Shown here in pieces: positions 45,201 to 57,616 of a stretch of DNA of 64,000 bases. Source of the stretch: Mactra quadrangularis (lineage: Eukaryota; Mollusca; Bivalvia; Venerida; Mactridae). The notes beneath the pieces are model-generated. The model was not told where the DNA came from, did no database searches, and worked only from the letters and a program-made list of their open reading frames with translations. Location: positions 34,199,202-34,263,201 of the forward strand of contig CM046309.1 of NCBI GenBank assembly GCA_025267735.1. Reading direction: 5' to 3'. How positions within the stretch are numbered: the first letter of the stretch is position 1; the number at the start of each line of letters is the position of its first letter. The translations under genes and the position numbers were made by a program.

Positions 45201-48200
45201 ATTACGTAAGCGGTTTTCGTCGGTGTCGTTATCAATCGATAAAGATCGGATGAACTTTTTTATTGTGTAAATGCCTCATTTTTCAAATATTATTATTATT
45301 TTTATTGTATTACCTCACAAGCATATTAATTCCCTCAATTATTTGAGAAAATAGGTAGAATTTGTGTAAAAAGTTTAAACCGGAAGTTTAAAAATCCAAT
45401 TCAAATAATGGACGAAAAGATTCGTCCCCTAACAGATTCGTCCCCGAACAAATTTGTAATCAATAAGTTGTTGATGATTAATGCAATTAGACCGTAAAAT
45501 ACCATTATTTTATCTTTAAATTGTCAATAATGGCGTTTAAAAGTAAAATATATACTGTAAAGATGTGTTTACTTCATATTATGATGGTCACTAGAGTTTT
45601 GACATTTTTTCAAAAAGGGGGTTGATGTATTAAAATGGCATTTTGTTTAGTTATCTGTGGTAAAAGTTTTTGTTCTTTGTTTTATTCATTGCCATATGGT
45701 TTAAGGTAAATTATTAAATGTGTAACTAGGAGTGCAGAAACTGTTTTCATAGTCAAAAAATAAGGATACGGACTTGCAGTTTTTATAGCTGGTGAAAATC
45801 GTCACATTTTCTGTTGGGTCTCCCTATTATTAACTTGGTATGTGTGTAAAAATGCCAAGGTAAAGTTATTAAAGTTGATGTATTTGCATTCATTAAAGTA
45901 TTGTGAATTTTATTAAACAAAATTTATGAAAATAATTAGATTATTTAATTCAATTTTACATTTTAAAGACATATACCCCTTCAAATTTATAGTGTGATTC
46001 TTACTTATAACTCAATTTTCAAAAAAATGTTATAAAAAATTTATTTGACGGTAGAAATTTAAAATATTTTGCCAGTGAATCTAGGTTGTGATCCTGATTA
46101 TAAAGAAAGTAGCAAAAGTCTTATTCCTTGATATGTGTATTATGGGTATTCTACCTTAAGTTTTTTTATGATGAATGCTAGCTTGGTTATATTTTGTAAT
46201 GCTGCATGATTTAAGTGTGATGATATTATTTATGATTGAATGTATGGTTGAAGAGTACTGGTTTTATTTGTTATTGTGTTTGTTTTATAATTTTATTTAT
46301 GTTTTATTCTATCACTTATCTTGTTAATCCTGTAATATGCTGTAATAATCTTTTTCCAGTCATCTACTCCTTGCAATTATACCCAAGGTGTCTGGCATGG
46401 TGTTCTTGGTTTAGGGTCCATACCAGTTACCTCTGTTTATATCATATACCTATTGCTGTAGAATGGCTTGTAATACTATGTATGACTGTAAAATTGTAAA
46501 TCTTACAAGTACAAACATGTAGCCTTTCAATAAGAAATTAATTATAGTCTTATTTCTAACCCTAGTATACAAACACTTAGAAAAGTTTTCAGGGCTCGTT
46601 ACCTCATTTACAGACTAGTTAAAGATTTAAGCATTGCACTTGTTATCAACCTTGCCCTGTCTTCAACATGCATAATAAGTTGATTATTCATTGTCACTTT
46701 GTGTGAAGATAGTTGTTTATGTTGCATCTACACAGTCTAATCAATCTTAGGGTTTGAAAAGTTGATGTCAGAAAGAGTATTGCTGTATTTTCTTTGAAAT
46801 ATTTTTGTTGCCCAAGTCAATTATTTGGTTGTCTGAAACCAAAAGTAGCTGTTGCCCTGATTAACCAGACAACTGCTTATTTCACAGGCTGCTACATGTG
46901 GACGTCAAAGAATCAATTGTAGACTTTACTTTACATTCAACAATCCATTGTAGAATGTACTTTATGTATTGAATGTTTGAACTGTTTTATTTTCAGATAT
47001 CTTCTTTGATTTTACATACTACAGTTTGTATCATGTACACTATTCATCATTATATACTGTACGAAGCATGTTTATTTATTGCATGTTTATATATATATAT
47101 ATTTATCATGAATATTTATCATAAAGATTTATATTTAACCCAGGGTGTGGAATTTCGTTGCCCAAATTGTCTGATTGGAGTTGCTTTGCAGACAGACAAG
47201 CTAATTATCCCCCATCCTGTTTGTCAATGTGCAAGTAAAATTTGACGATTATGAAATACCTTTAATTATATCCTTAATTGATTAGTAAGGTCCATTTTAA
47301 GAGTTTATGCATTTTTTTGGGACCAATTTTCCTAAACTTTTTGAAATGTGACTTCTTGCTAAATTTAAATTTGCAACATGTAGTATAAAAACTAAGGATA
47401 CTTTGACAGTGCAAACATATCAGAAACAGTAAAAAATACAGACTTGCCACAGAGCCAAAAGCAAAGTGGGTGATTTTTTTTAGATTTTAAACTTAGTTAA
47501 AAAAAGGGTAGATACTTTAAGATTATGGGAACTTAAGAAAAAAACATTTTTTTTCATTGTAAAAGCCTCTCAAATTATGAAATAATTTTTTTTGAAAGAC
47601 TGCCACCTATAATTGTGACATGAACATTTAGATTTATTCTGTTGAATGTTCATGTTTTTAAAATACTGTAAAGATAAATGATATGCGGACATTAAATTTA
47701 TGAAGATGTGAAAATCAGACTTGAGACAACTCGCTTTTCGAGAAGTTTTGAGAAATCTGTAGTTCTGTGGGATAGAAACCTTTAAGAAGCTATTTTGGTT
47801 TAACACATGCTTTCTGTTCTTATAATCTGTGGGATTTATAAATGATTGTAAGGTTTTAATGTTTTTAACAATTTAAAATTTGAACATCTGAAGAAGAGCC
47901 TATGCCAGAAAAAGCTAAAACTTTATTATTGTACTGGGTGTTATCAGGATTCAATGCTAACAGTGTCCAGGGATTCCAAGGATTGCAAAACCTTGGGAGG
48001 AGCCCCTGTGATTTTAGCAGAGGATTTCATCCAGATCCCAAACAATTAACTGTGCTTATATGAATTTGATTTCTTATGAATTGTTTATCACAATTTCCCA
48101 CTGGAAGCCTGTATTCATTTTTCCTTATTAGAGAAATCCTTTATGTTAAAGAGGAATCTCTTAATGACTGACTAGGGATTCCTTCAGGATACCTGGTAAA

Positions 48201-51200
48201 ACATTTAAGAGTTTAACCCTGGGTGTTATGTTATGCTAGGTTTACATCTGGCCATGATTACCACGATGTCCCCGATTCCAGAGCATCGTGGCGAACGTAA
48301 CAGAGCGTGGAGTCGAATCGGGGTGATGGTGGGGGAGCGTAACGGAACGTGGTAGAATCGGGGACATCGTGGACATCGGGACAGATTTTAAATCAAACTT
48401 AAATTTCACCACGATTGCCCCTATTCATTTTCTAATCGTGACAGAGCGTGGCCTTCGTAACAAAACGTAACGGAACGTACCGAAGCATAACAGAACGTAA
48501 CAGAACGTGGAGTACAATCGCAACAGATCGGGACCAGCCTGGACACATTTTTTCATCCCACGCCGCTGGGAAAGATTTATTTCTTGTTTAAATATCAAAT
48601 CGTGACGTAAAACGTGGTCATTTGTCTCAAATCGTAGGTCAAATCGCAGGAGATCGCAACAAAGCGGCTTTGTCGTGGGAGATCTTAACAGGACGTAACG
48701 GAACGTGGTGGAGCGTGGAAGCCAATCGTGTTGATCGCAACAAAGCGTAACAGAACGTGGAGTATACCAATTAATCGTAGAGCTCCCCGATGTTTTAGCC
48801 TCTGGCTAATCGGGGAGATCGTGGCCAGATGTAAACCTAGCATTACATTGTACCTGTGGTAAACTATTAAATGATGTCATCAGGTGCATATACATGCCTA
48901 CAAGGGTAATGTTTCTTGACTAAGGCTTTATACAGATTTATTGATAGGGTGACATCACAATAAAAATAGAGGACCATCTTGTAATGAGATGTAGTACATG
49001 TATTTAAAGATGTGCAACTAATTGTTAAACATAACTTAACATGTATTCTTATATTTGGTCAAATGTGGCACATGTATATTATACTCTTACAAGAATTGGT
49101 TTACAGGTTATTATATTACCTATTCTAACAAGATTATTATACCCCCGCTTCGAAGAAGAGGGGGGTATACTGTTTTACCCTTGTCCGTCCGTCTGTCCGT
49201 CCGTCCATCGGTCTGTCCGTTACAAAATTTCCGTCGCAGTTTTCTCAGCAACTATATCATGCAGCAGCCTAATACTTTGCATATTGCTTCATCCCATAGT
49301 CCCATGTGGTGTAAAGCGATTTCATGCTCCTTGCTCATCTACTTCCTGTTTGTCGCATATTTTTAGATTTTGGCGGGGGTATCACTAGTGAGCATTAGCT
49401 CACAGATTTACTTGTTTTTCGTTTGGTGGGAAGTCTATTCTTAATTGTCATGTATATTCCAGACCTCTCAAGCAATGAAGTTGAAATACTTCAGGTTTAT
49501 ACTTAAACCTTATTTTAATTGTATTTTTTTCATTTTTTTTTAGTTCACCATTATATACATGTATGTTTTATAGATATGTTTTCATACATTATTTTTATAT
49601 ATCTATATATGAGAAGAATTAAATATTGAAACTATAAATTGACTTGTCTGAACAATATTTCATCTTCATTTAGATACATGTAATACCTAGTGATGGGCAA
49701 TCAATTTTATATCATCTTTCATAATTGGTTCATAATTGGTTGACTAAGCTGACTAGCTATTGATAGCATTATCATTTTGTATTTTGCATACTAAAGCCTT
49801 TGTCACATGTGCAGGACTCCATTTTTCCTTCAAAAATCAGTCAACTTCAACTTCAGTTATACAGACCCATGCAAATATTTTTATTTTCTTTCGTTGGTGA
49901 TAATTTTTTTACACTGAAATATCATATTAAATTCTAAATTTTTAAACTTTCTTTATGTATTTTCTATTTTCAAAAAATTTCATGGAAGGGTTTGGTATTG
50001 GGCCTACCAATGGCTACAATTATTATGTTGTATGCTTTTAGCATCTATAAATATATTATTCTTGTTTACATATTAATAAGAGAGGGAGTTACTAATATAC
50101 TAACATATACAATGTACACTGATATTTATCCAAGTTCATAATTATAATTGATTAAAGAATCTGGATGATCGTGCACAACTTTTATATGAAAATGATATTA
50201 TAGTTATAATGATTTGTCCTTAAAAATGTGATTGACATGAGTTAAGAGAGATCCAACTCGGTGAAAATTTGAAGATATTGAGTACAATCATTAAAGAAAG
50301 TTCTGTATCGGGCAGATCTACCTTAACTTTGGTAGACAATGATGTACTTTGTTATTTCTTTCTTGTGTTTTTCATTTATCCACAACCCATATACATCTAG
50401 CTTTCTATACTGAATGTTTTATTGGATTTTTATTATACCACAGCTTCGAAGAAGAGGGGGGTATACTGTTTTACCCTTGTCCGTGCGTGCGTCCGTCCAT
50501 CCGTCCGTCCGTTACAAAATTTCCGTCGCAGTTTTCTCAGCAATTATATCATGCAGCAGCCTAATACTTTGCATATTGCTTCATCCCATAGTCCCATGTG
50601 GTGTAAAGCGATTTCATGCTCCTTGCTCATCTACTTCCTGTTTGTCGCATATTTTTAGATTTTTGCGGTGGTATCACTAGTGAGCATTAGCTCACAGATT
50701 TATTTCATTTTACTCTGTTCTATATAGAATGTAGTTTACCTTTAGTTAGATATTTTCTTTCCGTTTCTTGATTTTTCAAGACTATGATGATAAACCTTTA
50801 GATTTAGTAATCCTAAGTTATTCTTGCATTATGACATTAATATTAAGTTGCTTATATTTCAATGCAAGGGTTTTTCACCTTATCAAATATTATAGAGAAC
50901 TAAAATAAGCTTCCTCTCAATTGAAAACACCTCTATACTCATGAAGTCTTCCCAAAATCTAAATTTACTCCAGCATTTCATTCTCAAATAATTTTACCAA
51001 TGGTATGTCCTTAAATCAACATGCCTCTTGTCAAGAAAGAGAGAAAAACCCGTGCATTGCATATCAACCCATATGCATTCATACAAAAATATCAACCTTT
51101 CGAAATGAGTATAAAGCATATTCACCCATAAATTATTTTAAGTAATTTGTATTTCAGCTGCTGTTTTTCCCTGAAGGAACGAGATGGACCCCAGAGAAAC

Positions 51201-54200
51201 ATAAAATATGTCAGCAAATAGCTAAAGAAAAAGGTTATCCTGAATATGAAAACATGTTATTACCTCGTACCAAGGGATTTCATCTTTCTATGGAACTTAT
51301 GAAAGGAAAAAGTAAGAAAAAAAGTTGCCGATCAGCAATTTGTATTATCATTTCATGTCAGTGGGTTGACTTTTACAGCTTTAGCTTTGTACATTACTTG
51401 TTAGGACTAAATGTAACTTCATACTTTCAGTAAAAGATGCTATTTTAATGGTGTTAAAACAAAAAACTTGGTATAGTCATAATTTCTTTATAAATTTATA
51501 CATATTATCCCCTGCCGATGAAATCGGGAGGGGGATATAGTTTTGGCGTTGTCCGTCCGTCCATCCGTCCGTCCGAATTTCATTTCCGGAGTAGTTCTCT
51601 GCAACTACTGGCTGGAATTCAACGAAACTATGGGAATCATCAATATCAAGAGGAGATGCGCATGTGGTCAGCTTTTTTTGGATCAGACCCTTTAACTCAG
51701 AGTTATGCCCCTTGATTAGTTATGTAGTATGCATATAGAGTAAAAGTCGTTTCCGGAGTAGTTTTCTGCAACTACTGGCTGGAATTCAACGAAACTTTAT
51801 GGGAATCATCAATATCAAGAGGAGATGCGCATGTGGTCAGCTTTTTTTGGATCAGACCCTTTAACTCAGAGTTATGGCCCTTGATTAGTTATGTAGTATG
51901 CATATAGAGTAAAAGTCGTTTCCGGAGTAGTTTTCTGCAACTACTGGCTGGAATTCAACGAAACTTTATGGGAATCATCAATATCAAGAGGAGATGCGCA
52001 TGTGGTCACCTTTTTTCGGATCAGACCCTTTAACTTAGAGTTATGGCCCTTGATTAGTTATGTAGTATGCATATAGAGTAAAAGTCGTTTCCGGAGTAGT
52101 TCTCTGCAACTATTGGCTGGAATTCAACGAAACTTTATGGGAATCATCAATATCAAGAAGAGATGCGCATGTGGTCAGTTTTTTTTGGATCAGACCCTTT
52201 AACTCAGAGTTATGGCCCTTGATTAGTTATGTAGTATGCATATAGAGTAAAAGTCGTTTCCGCTCTACTTCTCTGCAACTACTGGCTGGAATTCAACGAA
52301 ACTTTATGGGAATCATCAATATCAAGAGGAGTAGCGCATATCGTCAGCTTTTTTTGGGTCAGACCCTTTAACTCAAAGTTATGGCCCTTGATTAGTTATG
52401 TAGTATGCATATAGAGTAAAAGTCGTTTCCGCTCTATTTCTCTGCAACTAATGGCTGGAATTCAATGAAACTATGGGAATCATCAATATCAAGAGGAGAT
52501 GCGCATATCGTCAGCTTGTTCCGGTCAGACCCTTTAACTCAGAGTTATGGCCCTTGATTAGTTATGCAGTATGCATATGGAGTAAAAGTTGTTTCCGCAC
52601 TACTTCTCTGCAACTACTGGCTGGAATTCAACGAAACTTTGGGAACGTTCAATACCAAGAGGAGATGCGCATATCGTCAGCTTGTTCCGGTCAGACACTT
52701 TTACCTCAGAGTTATGGCCCTTGATTAGTTATGCAGTATGCATATAGAGTAAAAATCGTTTCCACGCTACTTCTCTGCATAATAGAGGAAAAAAAATTTC
52801 TGCGCTATTTCTCTGCAACTAATGGCTGGAATTCAACGAAACTTTATGGGAATCATCAATATCTAGAGGAGACACGCATATCGTCGCCTTGTTCTGGTCA
52901 GACCTTTCAGCTCAGAGTTATTGCCCTTGATTAATTGTGCAGTGTTCATATAGAGAAATATTGCTATTCCTTTGCAACAGCTGGATTGATTTCAACAAGA
53001 TTTTATGGAAACCATCAATACAGAAAAGAAATTTGCATCTCATTGGCATGTCCTGATAATTTTTATTAACATGGAGTTATGTATGTTCCCTATTATGGTT
53101 TTATGGATTTTTATATTTATTAATAAAGCCTTATGTCTCCAGTTGTTGTGTTAGTAAAAACAAGTACACGGCGGGGGATATTAATTCAACGAATTTGCTT
53201 GTTTACCTGATGTTTGCGGCCAATCCATCCCTTTCCTATCACTAGCCAGTTAATGCAGGTTATACTGTTTATTTATACATAATATTTATCGAATTTCCCC
53301 TCAATTGTGATAAGAAAATTTTTTTAGCACACTTTTCTAGCTATTCACTATTATAGAGAAAAATGCATGGTGTAGTGTTTTGATATTTCTTTCTTTACTT
53401 CAGTTTATTGATGTTTCAACTCAAATTAAGGTCATTCTACAGTGGATAGTGCACCTAATCTAGCTTTCCTAAGTTAGACCCTTGTCTATAACCCTAACTT
53501 ACTCACCTTGTCACTATTATATTTTCTAGTACCAACAGTATTAGATGTAACAGTAGGATTTCCTGCTGATCAGCCAGAACCTACATTAATGGATGCTATA
53601 TCTGGTAAAAAGATTACATGTTCTATGATTGCTAGGTAAGTTATACATCTATTATATTCTATTGTAATAATGTTACAATTATTGCTACATATATATTATG
53701 TTACATATATCATGTTATTTTGTTGATGAATGAAAGTATTTGGATGAGTTTTATTTCCAGCTAAAGGTTGATATATTTACACATGCCATTAATTTACCAT
53801 TAGTACAATATCTAGGGATTAAGTTAATATGTTTACACATGACAAATTTAAAGTAATTTATAAAGCGGGCATGGTGGACTGGTACGACGTTAGACTTGTT
53901 ATCACTGGATATCCAGATTTGCTTTGGTTTGAAACCTACCCCGTTGTTTCCTGCTAGAAACATTATTCTAAAAGCTTTTTACTGGGGGACGAGGAAGCAG
54001 ACTTGAAAGTGATTAAGCCAAAATAGATTTTCACTAGTTTTTTGGGCTTTGAGTTAGTGGCTTAAGACAAAGACTTGTTTACATACTGCATAGTCAGTGT
54101 TACATATTACTTATGTTTATATTATTCATTTATTTCAGACGTTATGCTATTAATGATATACCCTCTGACAGTGAAGAAGCTTGTGGTAATTGGTTGAGAA

Positions 54201-57200
54201 ATATTTATAAATTAAAGGTACTGTTATACAGTATAGCATAATAATGTGAAATGTTCTTAATATAGATATGTCATCAAACTGGCTCTTTTATAAGCACAAA
54301 CATTTGTTAAAATTAATTGCAATTTAAAGCCAAAACTGGCTGAGTGTCAATCATTACTTATCATTGCCCCACCAATAAGTGAATAATGGTATTTTAATAA
54401 TTGTTCTCTACATTGGTATTGTACTTTTACATGAAAACTATTAAACTTTGTTGGAAGTGTTACTCATCATTGGCTTATATAATTGTTAAATTTAATTCAA
54501 CTGTCTAGGGGGCATACATTAACCACAATGTTTTGAATTATAAAATACTTGTTACAGTGCTTTCATACTCAATATCGATTTAAATCAGCAGGGTTAATGT
54601 ATGTGCCATTGACAGTTGTATAAAATTTAAAGATAGCAGCATATTGAAAAATTACTTTATATAAAATGAATATGTTTGAATAAATGGAATAAAACATACT
54701 TGGTCTCTGTTTCAAGTATTTACATATATGTTTTATCTTCCTATATCATGGTGGTTAACCAACAGCAATACAGTTAAGTTCTTACTGTATTTGTTACTTA
54801 TAATCACCTATACTAATACTGGATGTGCCGACAGGTAACACTAGAGTCATGGTTACATGTGCGATTGATCCAAACATAAATAAACTGTACTTTTTAGCTC
54901 GACTTTACGAAGTAATGTAGAGCTCTCCTACTCGCCCCGGCGTCCGCGTCCACACTTCTGATTAAAGTTTTTGTGCAGTAAAATACTTTCTTCTATATCT
55001 TTGTTATTTCTTAAGATATTAACTTCAAACTTTAAATATATGTTCCTTACTATCAACCACTTCTCATGTGACAAGGTCCATAACTCCAAACACATTTTTT
55101 CAAGAATTATCTCCCCTTGAACTGATTGAAGTTTTTGTGCACAGATTAAAGTTTTTGTGCAGTAAAATACTTTCTTCTGTATGTTTGTTATTTCTTAAGA
55201 TATTAACTTCAAACTTTAAATATATGTTCCTTTCTATCAACCACATCTCATGTGACATGGTCCATAACTCCGAATGCATTTTTTTCAGAATTATTTCCCC
55301 TTGAACTTAGAGTTTTCTTTAAAAAATGTTTGTTTTTACTGCAACTGTTTTATTTCTTTAGGTATTGATTTCAAACTTTAAATATATGTTCCTTATTATC
55401 AACCACATCTCATGTGACAAGGTTTATAACTCCAAATATATTTTTTTTCAGAATTATCTCCCCTTGAAATTAGAGTTTTCTTTAAAAAATGTTTGTTTTT
55501 ACTGCAACTGTTTTATTTCTTCAGGTATTGACTTCAAACTTTAGATATATGTTCCTTATTATCAACCACATCTCATGTGACAAGATTCATAACTCCTTAT
55601 ACATTATCCCCCTTGAACTTATAGTTTTCTATTTATTTCTTTTTTTTTTCTTTGAATTTGTTAAGGTTATATTTTCAAATTTTAAAATATGTATGTTCCT
55701 TATCATCAACCACATCTCCTGTGACAAACACTTACTAAGTCGAGCATGCTGTCTCCTCTGACAGCTCTTGTTTTGTTTGTTTGTCATGTATTCCTTAACC
55801 AGGGTCTGTCCACCTCTTAGAATGCATTATGTGCAGACCATGGCCAGAACTTAACTTCAAACTTATAAGTTCTAGCTATGGAGTGACTTTTCATTGGAAG
55901 AACTTTCTTTCTCTACTAGTCTTTGTTAATGTCTTTCTGAGCTCAGGATTTGAAATCTTGAAGTAATCGATCTTGTTAAAATATTGATCAATATTCTGTT
56001 CTATAAGAGATATCTTTAGCCAAATAATATAATGCAGTCATTTCTCTTCTTAGATTATGCCATTATGATTATATATTTTCACTACACTGAAAATATAAAT
56101 ATTATATATAGACATAGTGTTTTTTTTAAATAACTCTTGATTTCACCTTTAATTATGAAAGAAATAGAGGATGTTTGTTAATCTTGGTGTAAAATAGATT
56201 TTTATCTCAAGGGTGAGCTAAGGATGCATCATTTTCACGGGTGGTGTTGCATGAAATATAATATCCTTAGCTTACAGGTGAAATAAAAATCAATTTTTAC
56301 ACCGAAATAAACAAATTTTCTGTTTATTATATGCTTTAAACTGGTGTTATTTATAGTATTAGTCTAGTATACCTTCCTTTTATGGCACCTTTGAAAAAAA
56401 TAGTCCATCAAAACAGCACATCCTAATAGTGAAAATACCAAATTTATTTTCATTGTTTCAAAACAATGGAATATCGATTTTTATTTCACCAATAAATCTT
56501 GGTATTCCGCTGGAAAGCATATAATAAACTATGTTATAACTGTATATCACGTCATGAAAAAAATGTTTTATATTCATAACTAAAATGTTTATCCTATGTA
56601 TCTATTTCAGGACAATGATCTTATACATTATAAGAAAACAGGGAAGTTTGAAGGACGTCCAGTGATTGAAGTAGCTAGAAGATATTATGATATATGTTGG
56701 TATATATTTTGGGCAATATTAACATGTATACCATTATATAGATATCTCATATATCTAATTTTCTCTGCCTCTATTCTACATGCTGTATCTGTGATACTTG
56801 TTGTTACTGCTAGTAAGTTTTAGTTTTATATTTCACTCGGATGCTATTTATTGTTGGATTTTGTTCAAGTGTCAGTGGATAACTCAGCTGATTTGAATTA
56901 ATATATTTTTATCAGTCTTAAGTACAGAAATACTTGAAAGTGGATATTTTAATCAGCAGAGATAGTTAGCCACAGACAGTTGAATAAAATTCAATAATAT
57001 TACTTTAAAGTTACTCAGTTTAGACCTTAGCAATTGCAAAATCATGCAATTTTTTAGTAGTCCCAAATGCTTAATTGAGAAAAAAAGGTTACCATATTAA
57101 GACCATTAAGATCATTAATTTTGATGGTCCTAATAGTGGAAATTTACCATACATTGTATATATGTAGTTGTTACTTATGATTGATATACATGTACCTCCA

Positions 57201-57616
57201 TTATTGCCATCTTACCTCAGTCTAACCTTAACCTTTTGAATATTTAATTATTTTGTTGTCATGTCTTTGCCATAAGATTTATCAATGTTTGAATGGGTTT
57301 AATACTGTTTTTATTTGGCACAAACATTCTTCTTTACAAGATGAAGCAAATGTTGAATCATTCTGACCTTGATACCAAGGTCAAGGTTATTTTCAAGGTC
57401 ATTCATAGAAAGGTGATATTTTTATGTTTTGCAACTTCAGGGACTTATTTTAGATCACTAGCAATTCATTGTTTAACATGTTTGTGTACAAATATTATAT
57501 CATATTATTTATTTATTTCAGTGATTTTATTAATGAAATGGATGATATCATTCTCTGAAGTTAAGCATGGAACATCCTATGGTTTACAGACAAATGGATC
57601 AAAGAAAGAACAATAA
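42247..57616 (+). CDS. AGPAT3/4: 1-acyl-sn-glycerol-3-phosphate acyltransferase, AGPAT3/4 type (seven exons)
   Basis: Coding exons: 42247-42424, 42963-43132, 44022-44189, 51158-51311, 53530-53635, 54139-54217, 56611-56812 and, for the last part, 57522-57616 (seven introns, eight coding segments including the last). Junctions are AG/GT, phases consistent, 383 residues, close to vertebrate AGPAT3/4. The start is MGLWAWFK at 42247, just after a CAG acceptor at 42236-42238, so an upstream non-coding exon is likely. The enzyme adds a fatty acyl chain to lysophosphatidic acid to form phosphatidic acid, usually at the ER. Catalytic NHX4D is NHTYEID (residues 95-101), and the substrate-binding block is FPEGTR (EGTR at 178-181). 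VPVIGWTWYF and LLPRTKGF are typical of the AGPAT3/4 branch. A hydrophobic N-terminal helix and about two C-terminal helices (YDICWYIFWAILTCIPLY onward) anchor it. The paralogue within the branch cannot be fixed by eye. Confidence 0.93.
42450..42712 (-). mobile_element. tRNA-derived SINE, copy 2
   Basis: On the minus strand: A-box-like TGGCCAAGTGG (42695-42685) and B-box-like GTTCGAATCCC (42639-42629). The body contains AAAGTGATTAATCAAAG and GTAAGAACTTGTTT, and a TATTATTATCA tail. The head resembles a Ser/Leu-type tRNA. It lies in intron 1 of AGPAT. Confidence 0.7.
45142..46155. mobile_element. TTAA-type element, 1.0 kb, non-autonomous
   Basis: TTAA flanks at 45138-45141 and 46156-46159. Terminal inverted repeats are GGCAGAATTCCCATAATA and, reverse-complemented, GGTAGAATACCCATAATA (16 of 18). 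No transposase. piggyBac- or Kolobok-like by target. Confidence 0.7.
48234..48842. mobile_element. Harbinger-type MITE with GC-rich repetitive interior
   Basis: TTA flanks at 48231-48233 and 48843-48845. Terminal inverted repeats are TGCTAGGTTTACATCTGGCC on both arms. A TTA duplication suits PIF/Harbinger. The interior is filled with a degenerate motif around CGTAACAGAACGTGG and GATCGTGG/AATCGGGG, giving many overlapping short repeats, far more GC-rich than the surrounding intron. No coding frame. Confidence 0.75.
49136..49414 (+). mobile_element. Helentron-like (HINE) element, family B, copy 1
   Basis: Left ATACCCCCGC is exactly complementary to right GCGGGGGTAT (about 49373-49382), and also pairs with GGGGGGTAT at 49160-49168. 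A GTCCGTCC microsatellite follows (about 49183-49220). The 3' hairpin GTGAGC-ATTA-GCTCAC (49388-49403) precedes CTTGTTT. Nearly identical to the copy at 50431-50705. Three-frame reading frames across it are repeat artefacts. Confidence 0.7.
50431..50705 (+). mobile_element. Helentron-like (HINE) element, family B, copy 2
   Basis: Differs from copy 1 at only a handful of positions over about 270 bp. The left end is ATACCACAGC and the right GCGGTGGTAT. The 3' hairpin GTGAGC..GCTCAC is unchanged, but the end reads ATTTCATTTT instead of CTTGTTT. Confidence 0.7.
51504..53201 (+). mobile_element. Helentron-like (HINE) element, family C, with long tandem core
   Basis: Left ATTATCCCCTGCCG pairs with right CGGCGGGGGATA (53169-53180) and with GGGGGATA at 51530-51537. 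A GTCCGTCC microsatellite is at 51551-51575. The core is eight to nine units of about 169 bp (51584 to about 52990). It ends with a hairpin AATTC-AAC-GAATT (53183-53195) and CTTGTTT (53198-53204). It lies in AGPAT intron 4. Confidence 0.75.
51584..52990. repeat. Tandem core array, ~169 bp unit, 8-9 copies
   Basis: Each unit reads TTCCGGAGTAGTT(T/C)TCTGC, then CTGGCTGGAATTCAACGAAA, GGGAATCATCAATATC, GATCAGACCC, GAGTTATGGCCCTTG and GTAGTATGCATATAGAG. Units at the left are almost identical; those to the right diverge and shorten. This gradient suggests that amplification is most recent at the left. Confidence 0.95.
53866..54080 (+). mobile_element. tRNA-derived SINE, copy 3
   Basis: Head GCGGGCATGGTGGACTGG followed by a B-box-like GGTTTGAAACC and a body with ACTGGGGGACGAGGAAG and GAAAGTGATTAAG. 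Same family as 36140-36360 and 42450-42712, somewhat more diverged. Confidence 0.6.
54894..55770 (+). mobile_element. Helentron-like (HINE) element, family A, copy 2
   Basis: Same ends as 36997-37767 (TTAGCTCGACTTTACG ... AAGTCGAGCATGCTGTC ... GACAGCTCTTG). One GTCC-type microsatellite is shorter and the number of core units is slightly larger. It lies in AGPAT intron 6. Frames at 55068-55304 and 55489-55761 are repeat. Confidence 0.7.
56165..56330. repeat. Dispersed fold-back family (GGTGTAAGAT type), copy 3
   Basis: The best-preserved copy: TTGGTGTAAAATAGATTTTT is matched by AAAAATCAATTTTTACACCG, and GAGCTAAGGAT by ATCCTTAGCTTAC, giving a long imperfect hairpin. Confidence 0.65.
57055..57150. 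repeat. Tc1/mariner-like MITE end
   Basis: Shares AGTCCCAAATGCTT, TTAAGACCATTAA and GATGGTCCTAATAG with the element at 4735-4899. The other terminus is not visible. Confidence 0.4.

Larger units (their letters stand above)
44190..51157 (+). other. 7 kb intron of AGPAT with four mobile elements
   Basis: Holds the TTAA element (45142-46155), the Harbinger-type MITE (48234-48842) and two HINE family B copies. A short frame after a TTTTCCAG acceptor-like site at about 46359 (SSTPCNYTQGVWHGVLG...) stops within 35 codons. It is in phase with exon 3 but unlike any AGPAT exon. Confidence 0.6.

Noticed and set aside
46973..47245. 90-codon frame with Cys pairs near its end
   Set aside because: Mostly AT-driven Ile/Tyr/Leu; no family resemblance and no splice context.
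49041..50680. Overlapping frames in all three phases with Pro/Ser/Val-rich GTCC-derived peptides
   Set aside because: They lie in the two near-identical HINE family B elements and reflect the microsatellite.
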